The notes under the pieces were generated by a model that did no database searches, was not told the DNA's origin, and worked only from the letters and a program-made list of their open reading frames with translations. The position numbers and the translations under genes were made by a program. 64,000 nt of DNA from Owenia fusiformis (lineage: Eukaryota; Annelida; Polychaeta; Sabellida; Oweniidae), in contig CAIIXF020000010.1 of NCBI GenBank assembly GCA_903813345.2, forward strand, positions 22,267,181 through 22,331,180. Direction: 5' to 3'. Every line of letters begins with the position of its first letter. Position 1 is the stretch's first letter. Shown one piece after another: positions 11,342 to 22,897 of the stretch.

Positions 11342-12358
11342 CTGCCATAATTCTGACCCCTAGGTTGCACTTGGACATATACTCGCTCTCAGCAGCCCAA
11401 CTGATGAACTCGAGGAACCCAAGGAAAGCCCTGTTATAAATCATCTCAGCATTGACATTGATGTGACAATGACCCAATCTGTTTGAATTGTTAGTCCTGG
11501 AACCGATTAATCTGATGATTGTCCCGATATGCCTTGGTCTACAGGCACTTCTGAACCTTTTGAAATGAACATGACCCAACTGTGAAAATGGATAGCTGGT
11601 TTGGTATTTGGCCCAGTTGTGTGCCCAAAACTGCCAATATTGATATCAAAAAAGCTTTAGTCCCAAGTCGTTTGCCCATCAATTTGAGGAACCTGACCCT
11701 GATTTGCGCCAACATTGTTCTGGGAGAAATTTAAATGAATTTGCCCCCTGACCCTTGGAAAGTTGAAAGACTGCTCGCTACCTGGTTACTGAATTGATTC
11801 CTGAGGTGGATCAAATTGTTGGTGGATGGAACGTTTTCCCAACTGGGAATGAGTGACACCATGGACAAGAACCCGTCCATGACAAACTCTATTGAATTTA
11901 CCCCTAATTTCATAGAGATTGCTTTGTGTCACTCATCATGCCCATCCAGTAGTAGAATCCTGTGAACCTTGTCTCCGTGTGAACCGTGTGAACCGAGAAG
12001 GACATGACTACCTCTGCTGTGATGAAGAAGTTTGTCCGACCAACAAATCCAACAAATCCTGAAGATGGCTAGAGGAATCAACAGTGGATGAAACTTTGGA
12101 CACTTGGTGGTACCAGATTATATATGCCTGGAACAACTCCATGACAAATCTAGCTTAAGATGAACAACTGAAAGATGGAATACTCCATGTTACAATTAAA
12201 TGGAGAACCATGAACATTTAGTATCTTCTTGGATATCTACCCTGTGGACTTTACATAACGTGAACATTTTGTTATCTAAGTTAACAGCTCATAGACTTAT
12301 GAACTATAGTTTGTTTTTATTGAGGTTCGGGTCGAACCTGTTTTTAAAGGGGGAGTGA
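11342..12358 (+). pseudogene. Degenerate 3' internal region of the LTR element
   Basis: No frame stays open for more than about 60 codons, yet the base composition is that of coding sequence, and short stretches read as protein. Just before the polypurine tract one frame ends RVEPVFKGGVM-stop, similar to the end of gypsy-type Pol proteins (established family feature; the match here is short). This suggests that pol was deleted, leaving its last codons. The polypurine tract AAAGGGGGAG ends about 12355. Confidence 0.6.
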
Positions 12359-13316
12359 TGTGATGACCCGTGATCAAAGGTGGTATACCCTTGTTTTCTG
12401 ATCACTGGTCATCGTGTTAAATCCTTCTTAATATCAATGTATTATATTTAATTATAGCAATGTTATTTCCATGTTTTAATATTTAAAGTTACATTTTCGT
12501 TTCACATTTTTTCCTTCATAAAGTTTTGCATTGTACTTTGTGACCCTTTGACCTGTTCATTCAGTGCAGTCTATATGCTGCTGCTATAGCAGAGCTTTAG
12601 TCTGAACCAAGTGAACTCTATTCAAACTTTTTGAATAGACAATTAGTTACAGTCTGGCTTTCTTAGATAATCCCTTAGCTGTAAGAATCATCCCTTTGTT
12701 CAGTGCTTGGTCCCAGGGCCAGGTACGGTGCAATAATATGGTAATTTGGCAACTTTTAGAATATAAACTGTCTGGTTCCTTTGGTCAAGAGGCACTTTTA
12801 CACCAGACCTTGACAGGAACACTTGGTTTCTACACACTTTTAGACATAAGCTAAAACATGTTGGATATCATTGAACAAAGGGAACGACAGTATGGGTAAG
12901 CCACTTAATGTATTCTGGTGTGTCTTTGTAATATTGTATTTGTACTAGTATTTTTGAGTATTATTTTAATTACAATAGATTTATTAAACTTTAATCTATT
13001 TGTTTCTTAATTCATTTCATATTATACACTTTAGTGCCCTTTCATATAAATTGAACATTCACTTTAATTTAACTATTTTAACTTCCACGCTACCATTGAT
13101 TTAAATTACGCTTATTCAAATTTACTTTCCAAATTTCCACGCTACCATTCATTGTTATTTCATCTATTTCATTTGCCCCCATATTTACTTGTCACGCTAC
13201 CAATTGTTAATTATTTATTTCCCCCATTAAGTGACGGCCCTGATTTTGTGATTAGTTAAACATATTCCCATGTGGTTATTGTTATTATTATTTAACTATT
13301 GCCCCGGGTCTTCACA
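12359..13316 (+). repeat. 3' long terminal repeat
   Basis: The repeat has the same length (958 bp) and the same ends as the 5' LTR. It is preceded by the polypurine tract and followed by ATAT, the second copy of the target duplication. Confidence 0.93.
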
Positions 13317-13320
13317 ATAT

Positions 13321-15772
13321 GGTCATCAGTATGTGAAGTTGTGAACTAGGGTTTTAGACAACCTTCAGCCAGTCATTTTTTAAATTCTCACTGTTAGACC
13401 TGAGTTCCAATCTGTCATATCTTACATCATCTGCATGGTTCCTGAAAAAACAAAATATTAAATATACATACATGTATGCCAGCTACTCATTTATTCTATC
13501 AATCAAGATATATTTATCATACAACTGACTTTTCTGAGATCAGGAGAGAATGCACTCCAGTATGTGATGTTCTAGTATCGCTCATGAAAGTTAGGATCTG
13601 TTGACAATTATTGCACAATTTCTGTTGATGGGTGCTTTGAGATTTTGTGGAAAGTTTATTTATTAAGTTATTAAATATATTATTACAAAAACGTCAATAA
13701 GAACATTAGCGCAGTGTACCAAAACTGTTTTGGTTTATTAAATCTGGGTCCTTAAATTGACTACATTTTGTAATCCTATCAGTAGAACCCCTCCATTCTG
13801 ATAATATCAGAACACAAAATGTAACCAACTAATCAGAGCTGGTTGAAAAACAATGATCAAGATGATGATGTAGAACATCCTCCAGCACAGGGCTACTGAA
13901 CTCATTCCTCCCAAGAGAGAGAAAGAAGATAATCTGGAGCCCTGCAATTGGAGAATGGATGATGAGTAACAGAATGAACAACTCCTAGTTTGGGTAAAAA
14001 GGTAATAGGGTTCCCTCTGAGATTAATTGTACACCCCCTCATTAGCATCCTTGTAAGTGAGCAATTTTACATGGGCCTTATCAAGGGAAGTTGAATAATT
14101 ATTAACTAAGTGAACATTTACCTATAATTTTCATCAGGGGCTGTATGTGCTATCTATATCTAATTTAATTCAACGATACTAACACATGCACCGCTTGTTT
14201 ACTGTTTGATTCCCAATGAAAAAATATGAATCTCAGTTTAAAAATCATTTCATTACATGAACTATAATGCCATCTTAAATGACTGAAACCCTAAAATGTA
14301 GGTTACATAACTTTAATCACTGATCTGACATTCTCATAGATTTATTTCTTGGCAAAGTTCTCCAAAATTGTTGACGTTTTTTGCAAAGGACATTTCACAT
14401 TTTTGCCAGGTACATGTACATATTGCTAGAGGGCATAACCCGGGGCACTGCATATTTTCCCGTCTACTAATTTCTAACATTAATTGGGAGAAATTCAAGT
14501 TTGAAGGAGTGAAATCAAATATATCTCAATTCTTCACTTTTTGATTGGAATATAAGTAACAAAAGGTAAGAATCTTAATTATACTAATTACCAGATGCTG
14601 AATTATTTTTGGATGTAAATAATCGATTCATATTTATATACATGTGGGTAATATTCAACTGATTAATTATTCTCATATTTATGTTAATATTGAATTGTTT
14701 TTGATATTTTTTGCAAATATTCAGGCTTGTGATACAGTACCATCATTTCATAATAACAAAATGGATTATATTATATAATAGAAGAAGGAGTTATATTTGT
14801 GTATTTTATTGGTTAGGTCTATGCCACACCTTAATTGTTTTCCCTTAAACAAATTGCTTCAAGATGGTAAATGCACGCTATAAAATAGCAATTTGTGAAA
14901 TTTGGCTAACTTAAACCATAATACATTGTATACAGTAATCTAGAAAACCAGCAAAAAATGAAATCCATTTTTTAATTCAATTTTAATGTATTTTTTGTAC
15001 AGAGACTGTTCTTCAGTACATCTCAAAACAGTATAGAAATGATTAAAATAACCGAAATATGTTCGAGATATAAAGACCCATCATAAAGCTTATATCAACA
15101 TTACTTTTACTATAAACCTCTGGCATTATTGACTGTGTTTGGTTTTTATGTATTTGTGGACACACTTTAGATCCTTAGGAATTTGAAAAACAAGTATAAG
15201 AAAACATGTTTTAAGGACAAATGTTGCAAATAAAAAGGTGAAATCTTAAAAAGAATGCAAACCCCTATAATTCATGAAAATGACACAAATAAAACATGTA
15301 CATGAGTGAATTAAGTAGTATTATCATTCTTTTTAATATATATACTAGTATATGTAGTATTTATATATGTATAATGTATTTGCTAACATAATTTATATTC
15401 AGACCTAACATATAAAATCAAACTTATTTGGAAATATACATATATTTCAAACTTCTAAGTAAAAGAGTATATCACAAAGAGTATATTCTGATTAGACAAA
15501 GCTATTACAAAGTAAAATCTGTTCATATGTGAACTTCCAATTGAACTTTGATATGCCATTATTTATTCATGACCTGTTGGTATTTGTTTCTCATTTTATA
15601 GCATCACTTAACTGCTAAACATTCATCAGTTCATAAATTATCAAATACATAAGACCAGTAAACATAGTTTATAGTCATGGGCCGAGAGGAGATTGACCTA
15701 ACCAAATTCCTAAAATGGTCATAAATGTAATAAATGAAAACTGAATCAAGTTGTATTTTTTCCCATCACCAA
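13321..15772. other. Non-coding stretch
   Basis: No exon, RNA gene or clear repeat is seen in about 2.4 kb. Open frames stay under 60 codons. Confidence 0.6.
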
Positions 15773-15982
15773 CAGGCCCGTAGCCAGGATTTGCCAAGGG
15801 GGGTTCAGTTTTCAAAAATTTCCAGGGGGGTTCACATTTGACAATTTTGGCCTAAATATGGCTAAAATCACTTGGGAAGTGCTCATGGTGAAAAACTGCA
15901 TGATTTTGAAAGAATTTTTGGCCAGGGGGAGGGGCGTTCGCCCAAACCCTGCGAACCCCCCCCCCCCCTGGCTACGGGCCTG
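15773..15982. mobile_element. 210-bp MITE with CAGGCCCGTAGCCAGG ends
   Basis: The ends CAGGCCCGTAGCCAGG and CCTGGCTACGGGCCTG are a perfect 16-bp inverted repeat. ACCAA lies directly outside both ends (5 bp). Inside are G-runs and a C-run. A diverged 5' relative sits at 59023-59165 and shares the TAGCCAGGATTTG start and the AAAACTGCATGATTTT word. CAGG-type ends occur in hAT-like MITEs, but the 5-bp rather than 8-bp flanking repeat leaves the superfamily open. Confidence 0.82.
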
Positions 15983-18262
15983 ACCAATATACCATATATT
16001 ATACTGGGGTTGAATTTCCATTCTGAAACATGCATTCTGTTTGGTAGATGTCTAGCTTTTCATTTATCTATTTCTGAGTCACATACTTCAAACATGATGT
16101 CTCACAAAAGTATTCTTGAACAAATGCATTTGCGCCTGAATTTTGTGTAGGCAAACAACTTTATTTGTATAACAAATGACATGACAAATATTCATGTGTT
16201 GACATCATCTTCTTTTTATGTTGCGTGGTTAGCTGTATCAGGAGAGGATAGTCACATTCAATCTATATAGCTGGAGAGATGGTACCAGAAAATATAGTCA
16301 GAAATTCATGACACTATATTGTCTCCCCATAATAATAAGTAGCACAAGATGGTAGTCAGAACTTCATTACACTTCAAAATTGTATATTGTCTGCCAATAA
16401 TAATAAGTCATAAGTAAAAAAGCTATGGAGGTTAGCATTTGAGATCATTGGGATCTTATCAGCAGGATACTCTCATCTCTTTCAAATATAATTTGCTTAG
16501 TTGCTAGAAAATAGCTATTTTTATAGGAAATCCAAACATACATTAGTTGTGGGCTACTCACCATCTTGTAATTAAGGATAAGAATGTATATAAGTGATGA
16601 AATGATCCACCCACTTACATGACTCAGGCCAGGTAGAAATAAAAGGTCATCCGAAAAATTGAAAAGTATGTGGAAATCTTGACAGCAAGCTTCCGCTATA
16701 TATTACCTTACAAACATTTTGTATATGCATGCTGATGCATTTACCTGGTATGTACATCATATGGAACTGAATATGGTGGCATTTGTGCATTTAGATACAT
16801 TGGACAACATGATCTCACAATTTTTTTTGTGGCATTTGTGCATTTAGATACATTGGACAACATGATCTCACAAATGATACAAAAAATACATACTTTTAGC
16901 CTGTAGGTTTATTTTAACATTTTCTAATTTCAATTCAATTATTCAATAATTAAGTCAATTAAGACTTCATTTTGAAAATATGTTTAAAGACATGTAAAAG
17001 GAAATTGAGAGGGCTTTATGTTAAACAAAATATAAAAATAGAGACTGTTAAATAAAGTATAAAAACAGAGACATATTTTTATAATCATGAAGCATTCACA
17101 GTGTCTGTACGTAAACGAATCATGTAGTATGTGTCTGAGGCCACAGTGATTACAGACCTCGAAAAAAATAAAATTAATGGAAGCTAAAAAACCTGTTTGC
17201 AAAGCATAAAACATCACTATGTAAGCCGAAATGAACAACAAAAAAAAGTCAAACAAGTTTATGCTATCTTTTATTCATCATCCCTCTAGTCAATGTAAAA
17301 AAGGAATTTACAATTTTGGCCAGTGGGAATAAAATGAATGCAACCTAATAATATGACATGTGAATGTTTGCAATCTTACAACTTTCAATCAAATTATCCT
17401 TCTGTTACAACTACAGATCCAGAGTATTTTTGTTCAAACAAAAATGATGTTAAAGCAACATTAAATAAAGCCTAGAACTAATGCACAAGTGACTGAACTA
17501 ACTCACTTTAAGATGTACCTCACTTTATTATAGCGCATGCTCTTTTTAAAATAAACATATCTAAGAAAAGCCAATTTATCAATTTTGTTTACTTGGTTTC
17601 AACATAAAGGACCACACTTTATTAAACGCAGGTAGGGCTAGGCAAAATAATAAAATATAAAGCATATCCTTCAACATTTTTTTCAAACAACAAACAACCC
17701 CAAATTATAATTGTAATACAGGGTAATACCATTTATCATATTGACCTTCTTAAAAAGGCTCACATCTTTCCAAAAAAATAACACCATCTTGTTTCTTTAA
17801 ATTAAAATTAGCGCATCAATCCTCGTATACGTTCCAATTGACATTTCATACCCATTATTAAAGGGGGTGTTTTTACAGTAATTTATTTGCTGATTGTGCA
17901 TCATCATGTGACTCTGCTAAAGAAAAGAATATAGAACATATAGAGTGCATGTATTTTAAAATAGATTAACAATTACTTATTTACATAAGAAATCAATCAA
18001 TTTGCTGCTCAGCTGAATAAGAAAAAGTCTAAGAGTGCAAACAGTCAAAGAAACAAAACCCCAATATCCTAAACCATGACCTAGCAAGCAAAGAACCAAT
18101 AGAATATCTGATGTCCTAACATCCCTCTCTATATCATTCAGGAAACATTATCACAATATAAATTGAATAAAAATCAATCTGAAGTTAAAATAATCAAATA
18201 TTATACTTCATTAATCATCATTAGATTGTATTCTTTGCTTATGTCAATGCTACTTCATTACA
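15983..18262. other. Non-coding stretch upstream of the lectin gene
   Basis: Two small direct duplications are visible: a ~55-bp unit at 16775-16885 (GTGGCATTTGTGCATTTAG twice) and a ~75-bp unit at 16295-16410 (TAATAATAAGT twice). No coding exon is recognised. The polypyrimidine stretch and TTACAG at 18250-18263 suggest that the lectin transcript has a 5' untranslated exon somewhere here, which I cannot place. Confidence 0.5.
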
Positions 18263-18267
18263 GAAAG

Positions 18268-18687
18268 ATGGCTGGCCAGTGGTTCATGATTCGCAACAAG
18301 ATGAATGGCCTTGTCTTGGACATTGAGAGCAACAATACAGAACCAGGTGCTTCTATCGTCATGTGGACACCAAACTGCAGTGATAACCAGCTTTGGACCG
18401 TTGAAAATAACCACATCATCAGCAAGCTGAGTGGAATGGCCATAGACATTGAAGGAGGCAACCCCACTCAAGGGACGAGGATTGTCACATGGCATCAGGA
18501 AGACAAGGAATGGCAAAAATGGAGCTTCGAGGGAAGTGGAGCACTCGTTAGTCAGTTAGGTGGCGGAACACTTTGCCTTGATGTAATTGACCAGCAAATG
18601 GAACCAGGATGCAAAGTGGGTATCTGGAACCACAATGGTGGAGAGAACCAACAGTGGGAATTAGTCCTTGCCCCAGGATGCTTTTAA
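18268..18687 (+). CDS. Ricin-B-type (beta-trefoil) lectin domain protein, 139 aa
   Basis: The single coding exon encodes one complete beta-trefoil of the carbohydrate-binding type found in R-type lectins. The three subdomains each carry the QxW hallmark: Q41-L-W43, Q83-K-W85 and Q128-Q-W130, with matching L-D-I/V turns at about 17-19, 59-61 and 104-106. The length equals one domain with nothing added: no signal peptide, membrane segment or toxin A-chain. I chose ATG 18268 because the in-frame sequence upstream looks like an intron end (TTCATTACAG at 18254-18263) and the domain begins right after it. The product is likely a cytosolic or non-classically secreted galactose-type lectin, as in several marine invertebrates (family knowledge). 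An AATAAA lies 71 bp after the stop. The sugar specificity cannot be read from sequence. Confidence 0.85.
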   Translation: MAGQWFMIRNKMNGLVLDIESNNTEPGASIVMWTPNCSDNQLWTVENNHIISKLSGMAIDIEGGNPTQGTRIVTWHQEDKEWQKWSFEGSGALVSQLGGGTLCLDVIDQQMEPGCKVGIWNHNGGENQQWELVLAPGCF

Positions 18688-18757
18688 TCTCCATGGTGAT
18701 CGAACTATACAAGTATAACCATCATGTAACATTGAACAATACCACAGCAGCTATACT

Positions 18758-18763
18758 AATAAA
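18758..18763 (+). promoter_or_regulatory. Polyadenylation signal of the lectin gene
   Basis: AATAAA sits 71 bases downstream of the lectin stop codon on the same strand, giving a short 3' untranslated region. Confidence 0.65.
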
Positions 18764-19680
18764 CTTTATTACCAAATGGCCTAACATTTCATGTAATACC
18801 AGTGAAGATTTAAGGAATTACGTTTCAATGTATTGTTAATGACAATGATTAAAATTACAACCTATGGGATCTGAGTGTTTAAAATGGTCAGGAGTTCATA
18901 CGATTTTGTTAAACTGACTTGTTAACACACTTTTGATAAAATACAATAGATATTAACATCGCCATCTTTCTTAGAAGCAGCAAACCTATTTTCATAAACT
19001 GTTCTTTGACTATTTGATTTAATAAAAATCATGGCATGTTTAATAAGTGTGTTTAATATGTTTTCAAGGGAAAGTAGTTTATTGCAACATATTTCACTTA
19101 AATATAATTTTCGAAAGCAGAAAATGGGAGATGATTGCACCTGTTGTTTTGACTAGAATATCTCTAAATTTTATCCATTTTACATTCTGAAGCTATATCC
19201 AGCTTTTTTAATTTTACCTTTACTATCTGAAATTCAACTGTATAGCAAATATATAGATATATTTCTTTTCTAAATGAAACCAATCAAGTATTTTGAAGAC
19301 ATGACTCAAGCATGATATCAAGCTGAAGGAGGTCAAATTTCATAATGTCACCGCCTGCCATTTGCTACAGACTCCAAATGCCAAACTCTGAACACCAACT
19401 GCCGCTGAAAAAAAGTTGGAGACTATAACAATATAAGTACCACCATAAGTGGTGATAGAATTATTTAAACCAGCCTGGATCATCTATTTAGATCATCTAC
19501 ATTTCTTTATACTGTATAGGGTTATAGGGATTGAAACCAGACAAACTTTCCCCCAATGACTATTATCTTTAGGACTTTGTAGAATATATCAATAGGAATT
19601 AACAATCACAAAAAAGATAGCTAAATTATTCAAAACAATTTCAACGTAAAAATATATCATCAAAAATAACTAGATGTATA
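18764..19680. other. Non-coding stretch
   Basis: No exon or repeat with clear structure is seen between the lectin gene and the AGGTCA-rich modules. Confidence 0.5.
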
Positions 19681-21057
19681 AGATTGCAAGCAATCTTACG
19701 GAGGCCCCGTAGGCTTTTTTGAACATTTAAAGGTCAAATCTTAAAAACAAGGTCATATATGAACTCCAGGCATCTTGTAGATGATTTTTAAAAAAAAGTT
19801 TGGTCAATTTGAAGCAATGTGAAATTTGACCTTGAAAAATTTCAACATTAGACCTTTTTCAGTTTTTGAGGTCCAATATCTCAAAACTGGTGCAGAATTT
19901 TAATAGAAAATCAATTCTTATTATGTGTAAAACCTTTAGAGGAATATAATTATATCCTGACTTTAATTCAAAAATATTGATTTGTAGTCACAAACTTTGA
20001 GAAACTTAGAAAACACAGTTTGTGATCTTGTTTGATGACCTTGACCTTTGACCTTGAAAATTTTACTTTTTTAGACCTCAGTATATCTTTTCTGATTGAA
20101 TAAACCTAAATTTGAATCCAGAAAATCAATTTGAAAAATCAACTTTTTTGACCTTTCGAAGGTCACTGAAGGTCAACTAAAGGTCATAGGTCAAAACTAA
20201 GGTCAGATTTGAGTTCCTGAGATCTTGTAGATGCTTTTTAAAAAAAAGTTTGGTCAATTTAGAGCAAGTTGAAATCTGACCTTGAAAAATTTCGAAATTT
20301 GACCTTTTCCAGTTTTTGAGTTCTAATATCTCAAAACTGGAGCAAAGTTTTGATATATAGTCAATTGCTAATATGTGTAGAACCTTTAGAGGAATATATA
20401 TTCTGACTTTCAGTAAAAAAAATGATTTGTAGTCTCCAATTTTGAGAAACTTAGAAAACACAGTTTGTGATTTCGTTTGATGACCTTGACCTTTGACCTT
20501 GCAAATTTTACTTTTTTAGACCTCAGAAGGTCTTTTGTGAATAAATGTACCTAAATTTGGATCCAGAAAATCGATCTGAAAAATCAACTTTTTTGACCTT
20601 TCGGAGGTCACTGAAGGTCAACCAAAGGTCAAAGGTCAAAAGTAAGGTCAGATTTGGAATTCTGAGAACTTGTAGATGAGTTTTAAAAAAAAATTTGGTC
20701 AATTTGAAGCAAGTTGAAAAAAGACCTTTTTTGACCTTTTTTTGACCTTCAATATCTCAAAATCTAGGCAAAATTTCTCTAGACGGCAAAAGGCTAAGAC
20801 TAATAGAATACTAATATCTATCTGTATGCAAAAATTCAGCCAAAAATATTGAAGTGTAGTGTCAGGATTTGAGAAACTTGAAAAAAACTTAGATTTGACC
20901 TAGATTTTGACCTTTGACCTTGGCCTAGATAAAAATTCCTTTCCCGCCAAGTTCAGCCCAGGTCCCTAGTAGGTGCATATAGTAGATAGTTGAAAGGTAG
21001 TTGGAAGTAGGAGAAAAAGGTTTAGGAAGAATAAATAACTAGAGATCTAACGATCTA
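19681..21057. repeat. AGGTCA-rich module 1 (3 monomers)
   Basis: The module starts with the palindrome AGATTGCAAGCAATCT followed by TACGGAGGCC and ends in an A/T-rich tail (GAATAAATAACTAG). Inside, a ~446-bp monomer repeats with the marker CTTGTAG at 19774, 20224 and 20669. Each monomer holds one inner block TGACCTTGACCTTTGACCT and a second cluster of AGGTCA words near its end. The last monomer is divergent and common to all three modules. There is no coding potential. Confidence 0.85.
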
Positions 21058-22897
21058 AGATTGCAAGCAATCTTACGGAGGCCCTATATTCGTTTCTGAA
21101 CATTCAAAGGCCAGCCAAAGGTCAAATCTCTAATACAAGGTCATATATGAACTCCAGACAACTTGTAGATGATTTTTAAAAAAGGTTTGGTCGAATTAAT
21201 GCAAGTTGAAATTTGACCTTGAAAAATTCCGAAATTTGACCTTTTTTCAGTTTTTGAGCTATAATATCTCAAAACTGGAGCCAAATTTTGATAGATAATC
21301 AATTGCTAATATGTGTAGAACCTTTAGAAGGGGAATATATATTCGACTTTCATTTAAAAATATTGATTTGTAGTCTCCAATTTTGAGAAACTTAGAAAAC
21401 ACAGTTTGTGATTTCGTTTGATGACCTTGACCTTTGACCTTGCAAATTTTACTTTTTTAGACCTCAGAAGGTCTTTTGTGAATAAATATACCTAAATTTG
21501 AATCCAGAAAATCGATTTGAAAAATCAACTTTTTTGACCTTTCGGAGGTCACTGAAGGTCAACCAAAGGTCAAAGGCCAAAGTAAGGTTAGATTTGGAAT
21601 CCTGAGAACTTGTAGATGAGTTTTAAAAAAAAGTTTGGTCAATTTGAAGCAATGTGAAATTTGACCTTGAAAAATTTCAACATTAGACCTTTTTCAGTTT
21701 TTGAGGTCCAAAATCTCAAAACTGGTGCAGAATTTTGATAGATAATCAATTGTTAATATGTGTAAAACCTTTAGAGGAATATATATGCTGACTTTAATTC
21801 AAAAATATTGATTTGTAGTCACAAACTTTGAGAAACTTAGAAAACACAGTTTGTGATCTTGTTTGATGACCTTGACCTTTGACCTTGAAAATTTTACTTT
21901 TTTAGACCTCAGTATATCTTTTCTGATTGAATAAACCTAAATTTAAATCCAGAAAATAAATTTGAAAAATCAATTTTTTGACCTTTCGAAGGTCACTGAA
22001 GGTCAACTAAAGGTCATAGGTCAAAACTAAGGTCAGATTTGAGTTCCTGAGATCTTGTAGATGCTTTTTAAAAAAAAGTTTGGTCAATTTAGAGCAAGTT
22101 GAAATTTGACCTTGAAAAATTTCGAAATTTGACCTTTTTTCAGTTTTTGAGTTCTAATATCTCAAAACTGGAGCAAAATTTTAATAAATAGTCAATTGCT
22201 AATATGTGTAGAACCTTTAGAGGAATATATATCCTGACTTTCATGAAAAAATATTGATTTGTAGTCTCCAATTTTGAGAAACTTAGAAAACACAGTTTGT
22301 GATTTCGTTTGATGACCTTGACCTTTGACCTTGCAAATTTTACTTTTTTAGACCTCAGAAGGTCTTTTGTGAATAAATATACCTAAATTTGAATCCAGAA
22401 AATTGATTTGAAAAATCAACTTTTTGGACCTTTCGGAGGTCACTGAAGGTCAACCAAAGGTCAAAGGTCAAAAGTAAGGTCAGATTTGGAATCCTGAGAA
22501 CTTGTAGGTGAGTTTTAAAAAAAAAATTGGTCAATTTGAAGCAAGTTGAAAAAAGACCTTTTTTGACCTTTTTTTGACCTTCAATATCTCAAAATCTAGG
22601 CAAAATTTCTCTAGACGGCAAAAGGCTAAGACTAATAGAATACTAATATCTATCTGTATGCAAAAATTCAACCAAAAATATTGAAGTGTAGTGTCAGGAT
22701 TTGAGAAACTTGAAAAAAACTTAGATTTGACCTAGATTTTGACCTTTGACTTTGACCTAGATAAAAATTCCTTTCCTGCCAAGTTCAGCCCAGGTCCCTA
22801 GTAGGACTATGTAGCACCTAGTTGAAAGGTAGATGGAAGTAGGAGAAAAAGAGGGGGGAAGAATAAATAATAATAATAAAGAATAACTAGACTTTTG
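21058..22897. repeat. AGGTCA-rich module 2 (4 monomers)
   Basis: The start word is the same as in module 1 (AGATTGCAAGCAATCT at 21058). The monomer marker recurs at 21162, 21609, 22054 and 22501, so the module has one monomer more than module 1, and its length is greater by almost exactly one monomer (1840 versus 1377 bp). It ends with a TAATAATAAAGAATAA tail. Confidence 0.85.

Larger units (their letters stand above)
6192..13316 (+). mobile_element. Gag-only, non-autonomous LTR retrotransposon
   Basis: Two 958-bp direct repeats (6192-7149 and 12359-13316) start TGTGATGACC and end TCTTCACA, bounded by TG..CA. ATAT lies just outside each end (6188-6191 and 13317-13320), a 4-bp target duplication. 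After the 5' LTR and two bases comes a candidate primer binding site TGGTGCCAGGTGG (7152), resembling the 3' end of a leucine tRNA complement. A polypurine tract AAAGGGGGAG precedes the 3' LTR (about 12346-12355). The only large coding region is a gag (7287-10733). I find no protease, RT, RNase H or integrase motif, so replication must depend on another element. Gag type, PBS position and the 4-bp duplication suggest the Ty3/gypsy lineage. The near identity of the LTRs indicates a recent insertion. Confidence 0.92.

Noticed and set aside
10734-12358. A hidden pol or env gene in the LTR element
   Set aside because: No protease, RT, RNase H or integrase motif and no env-like signal or membrane segment can be read in any frame; only a Pol-like C-terminal tail remains.
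18268-18687. Ricin-like toxin
   Set aside because: Only the sugar-binding beta-trefoil is present. There is no catalytic A-chain-type domain and no secretion signal, so no toxin function is supported.
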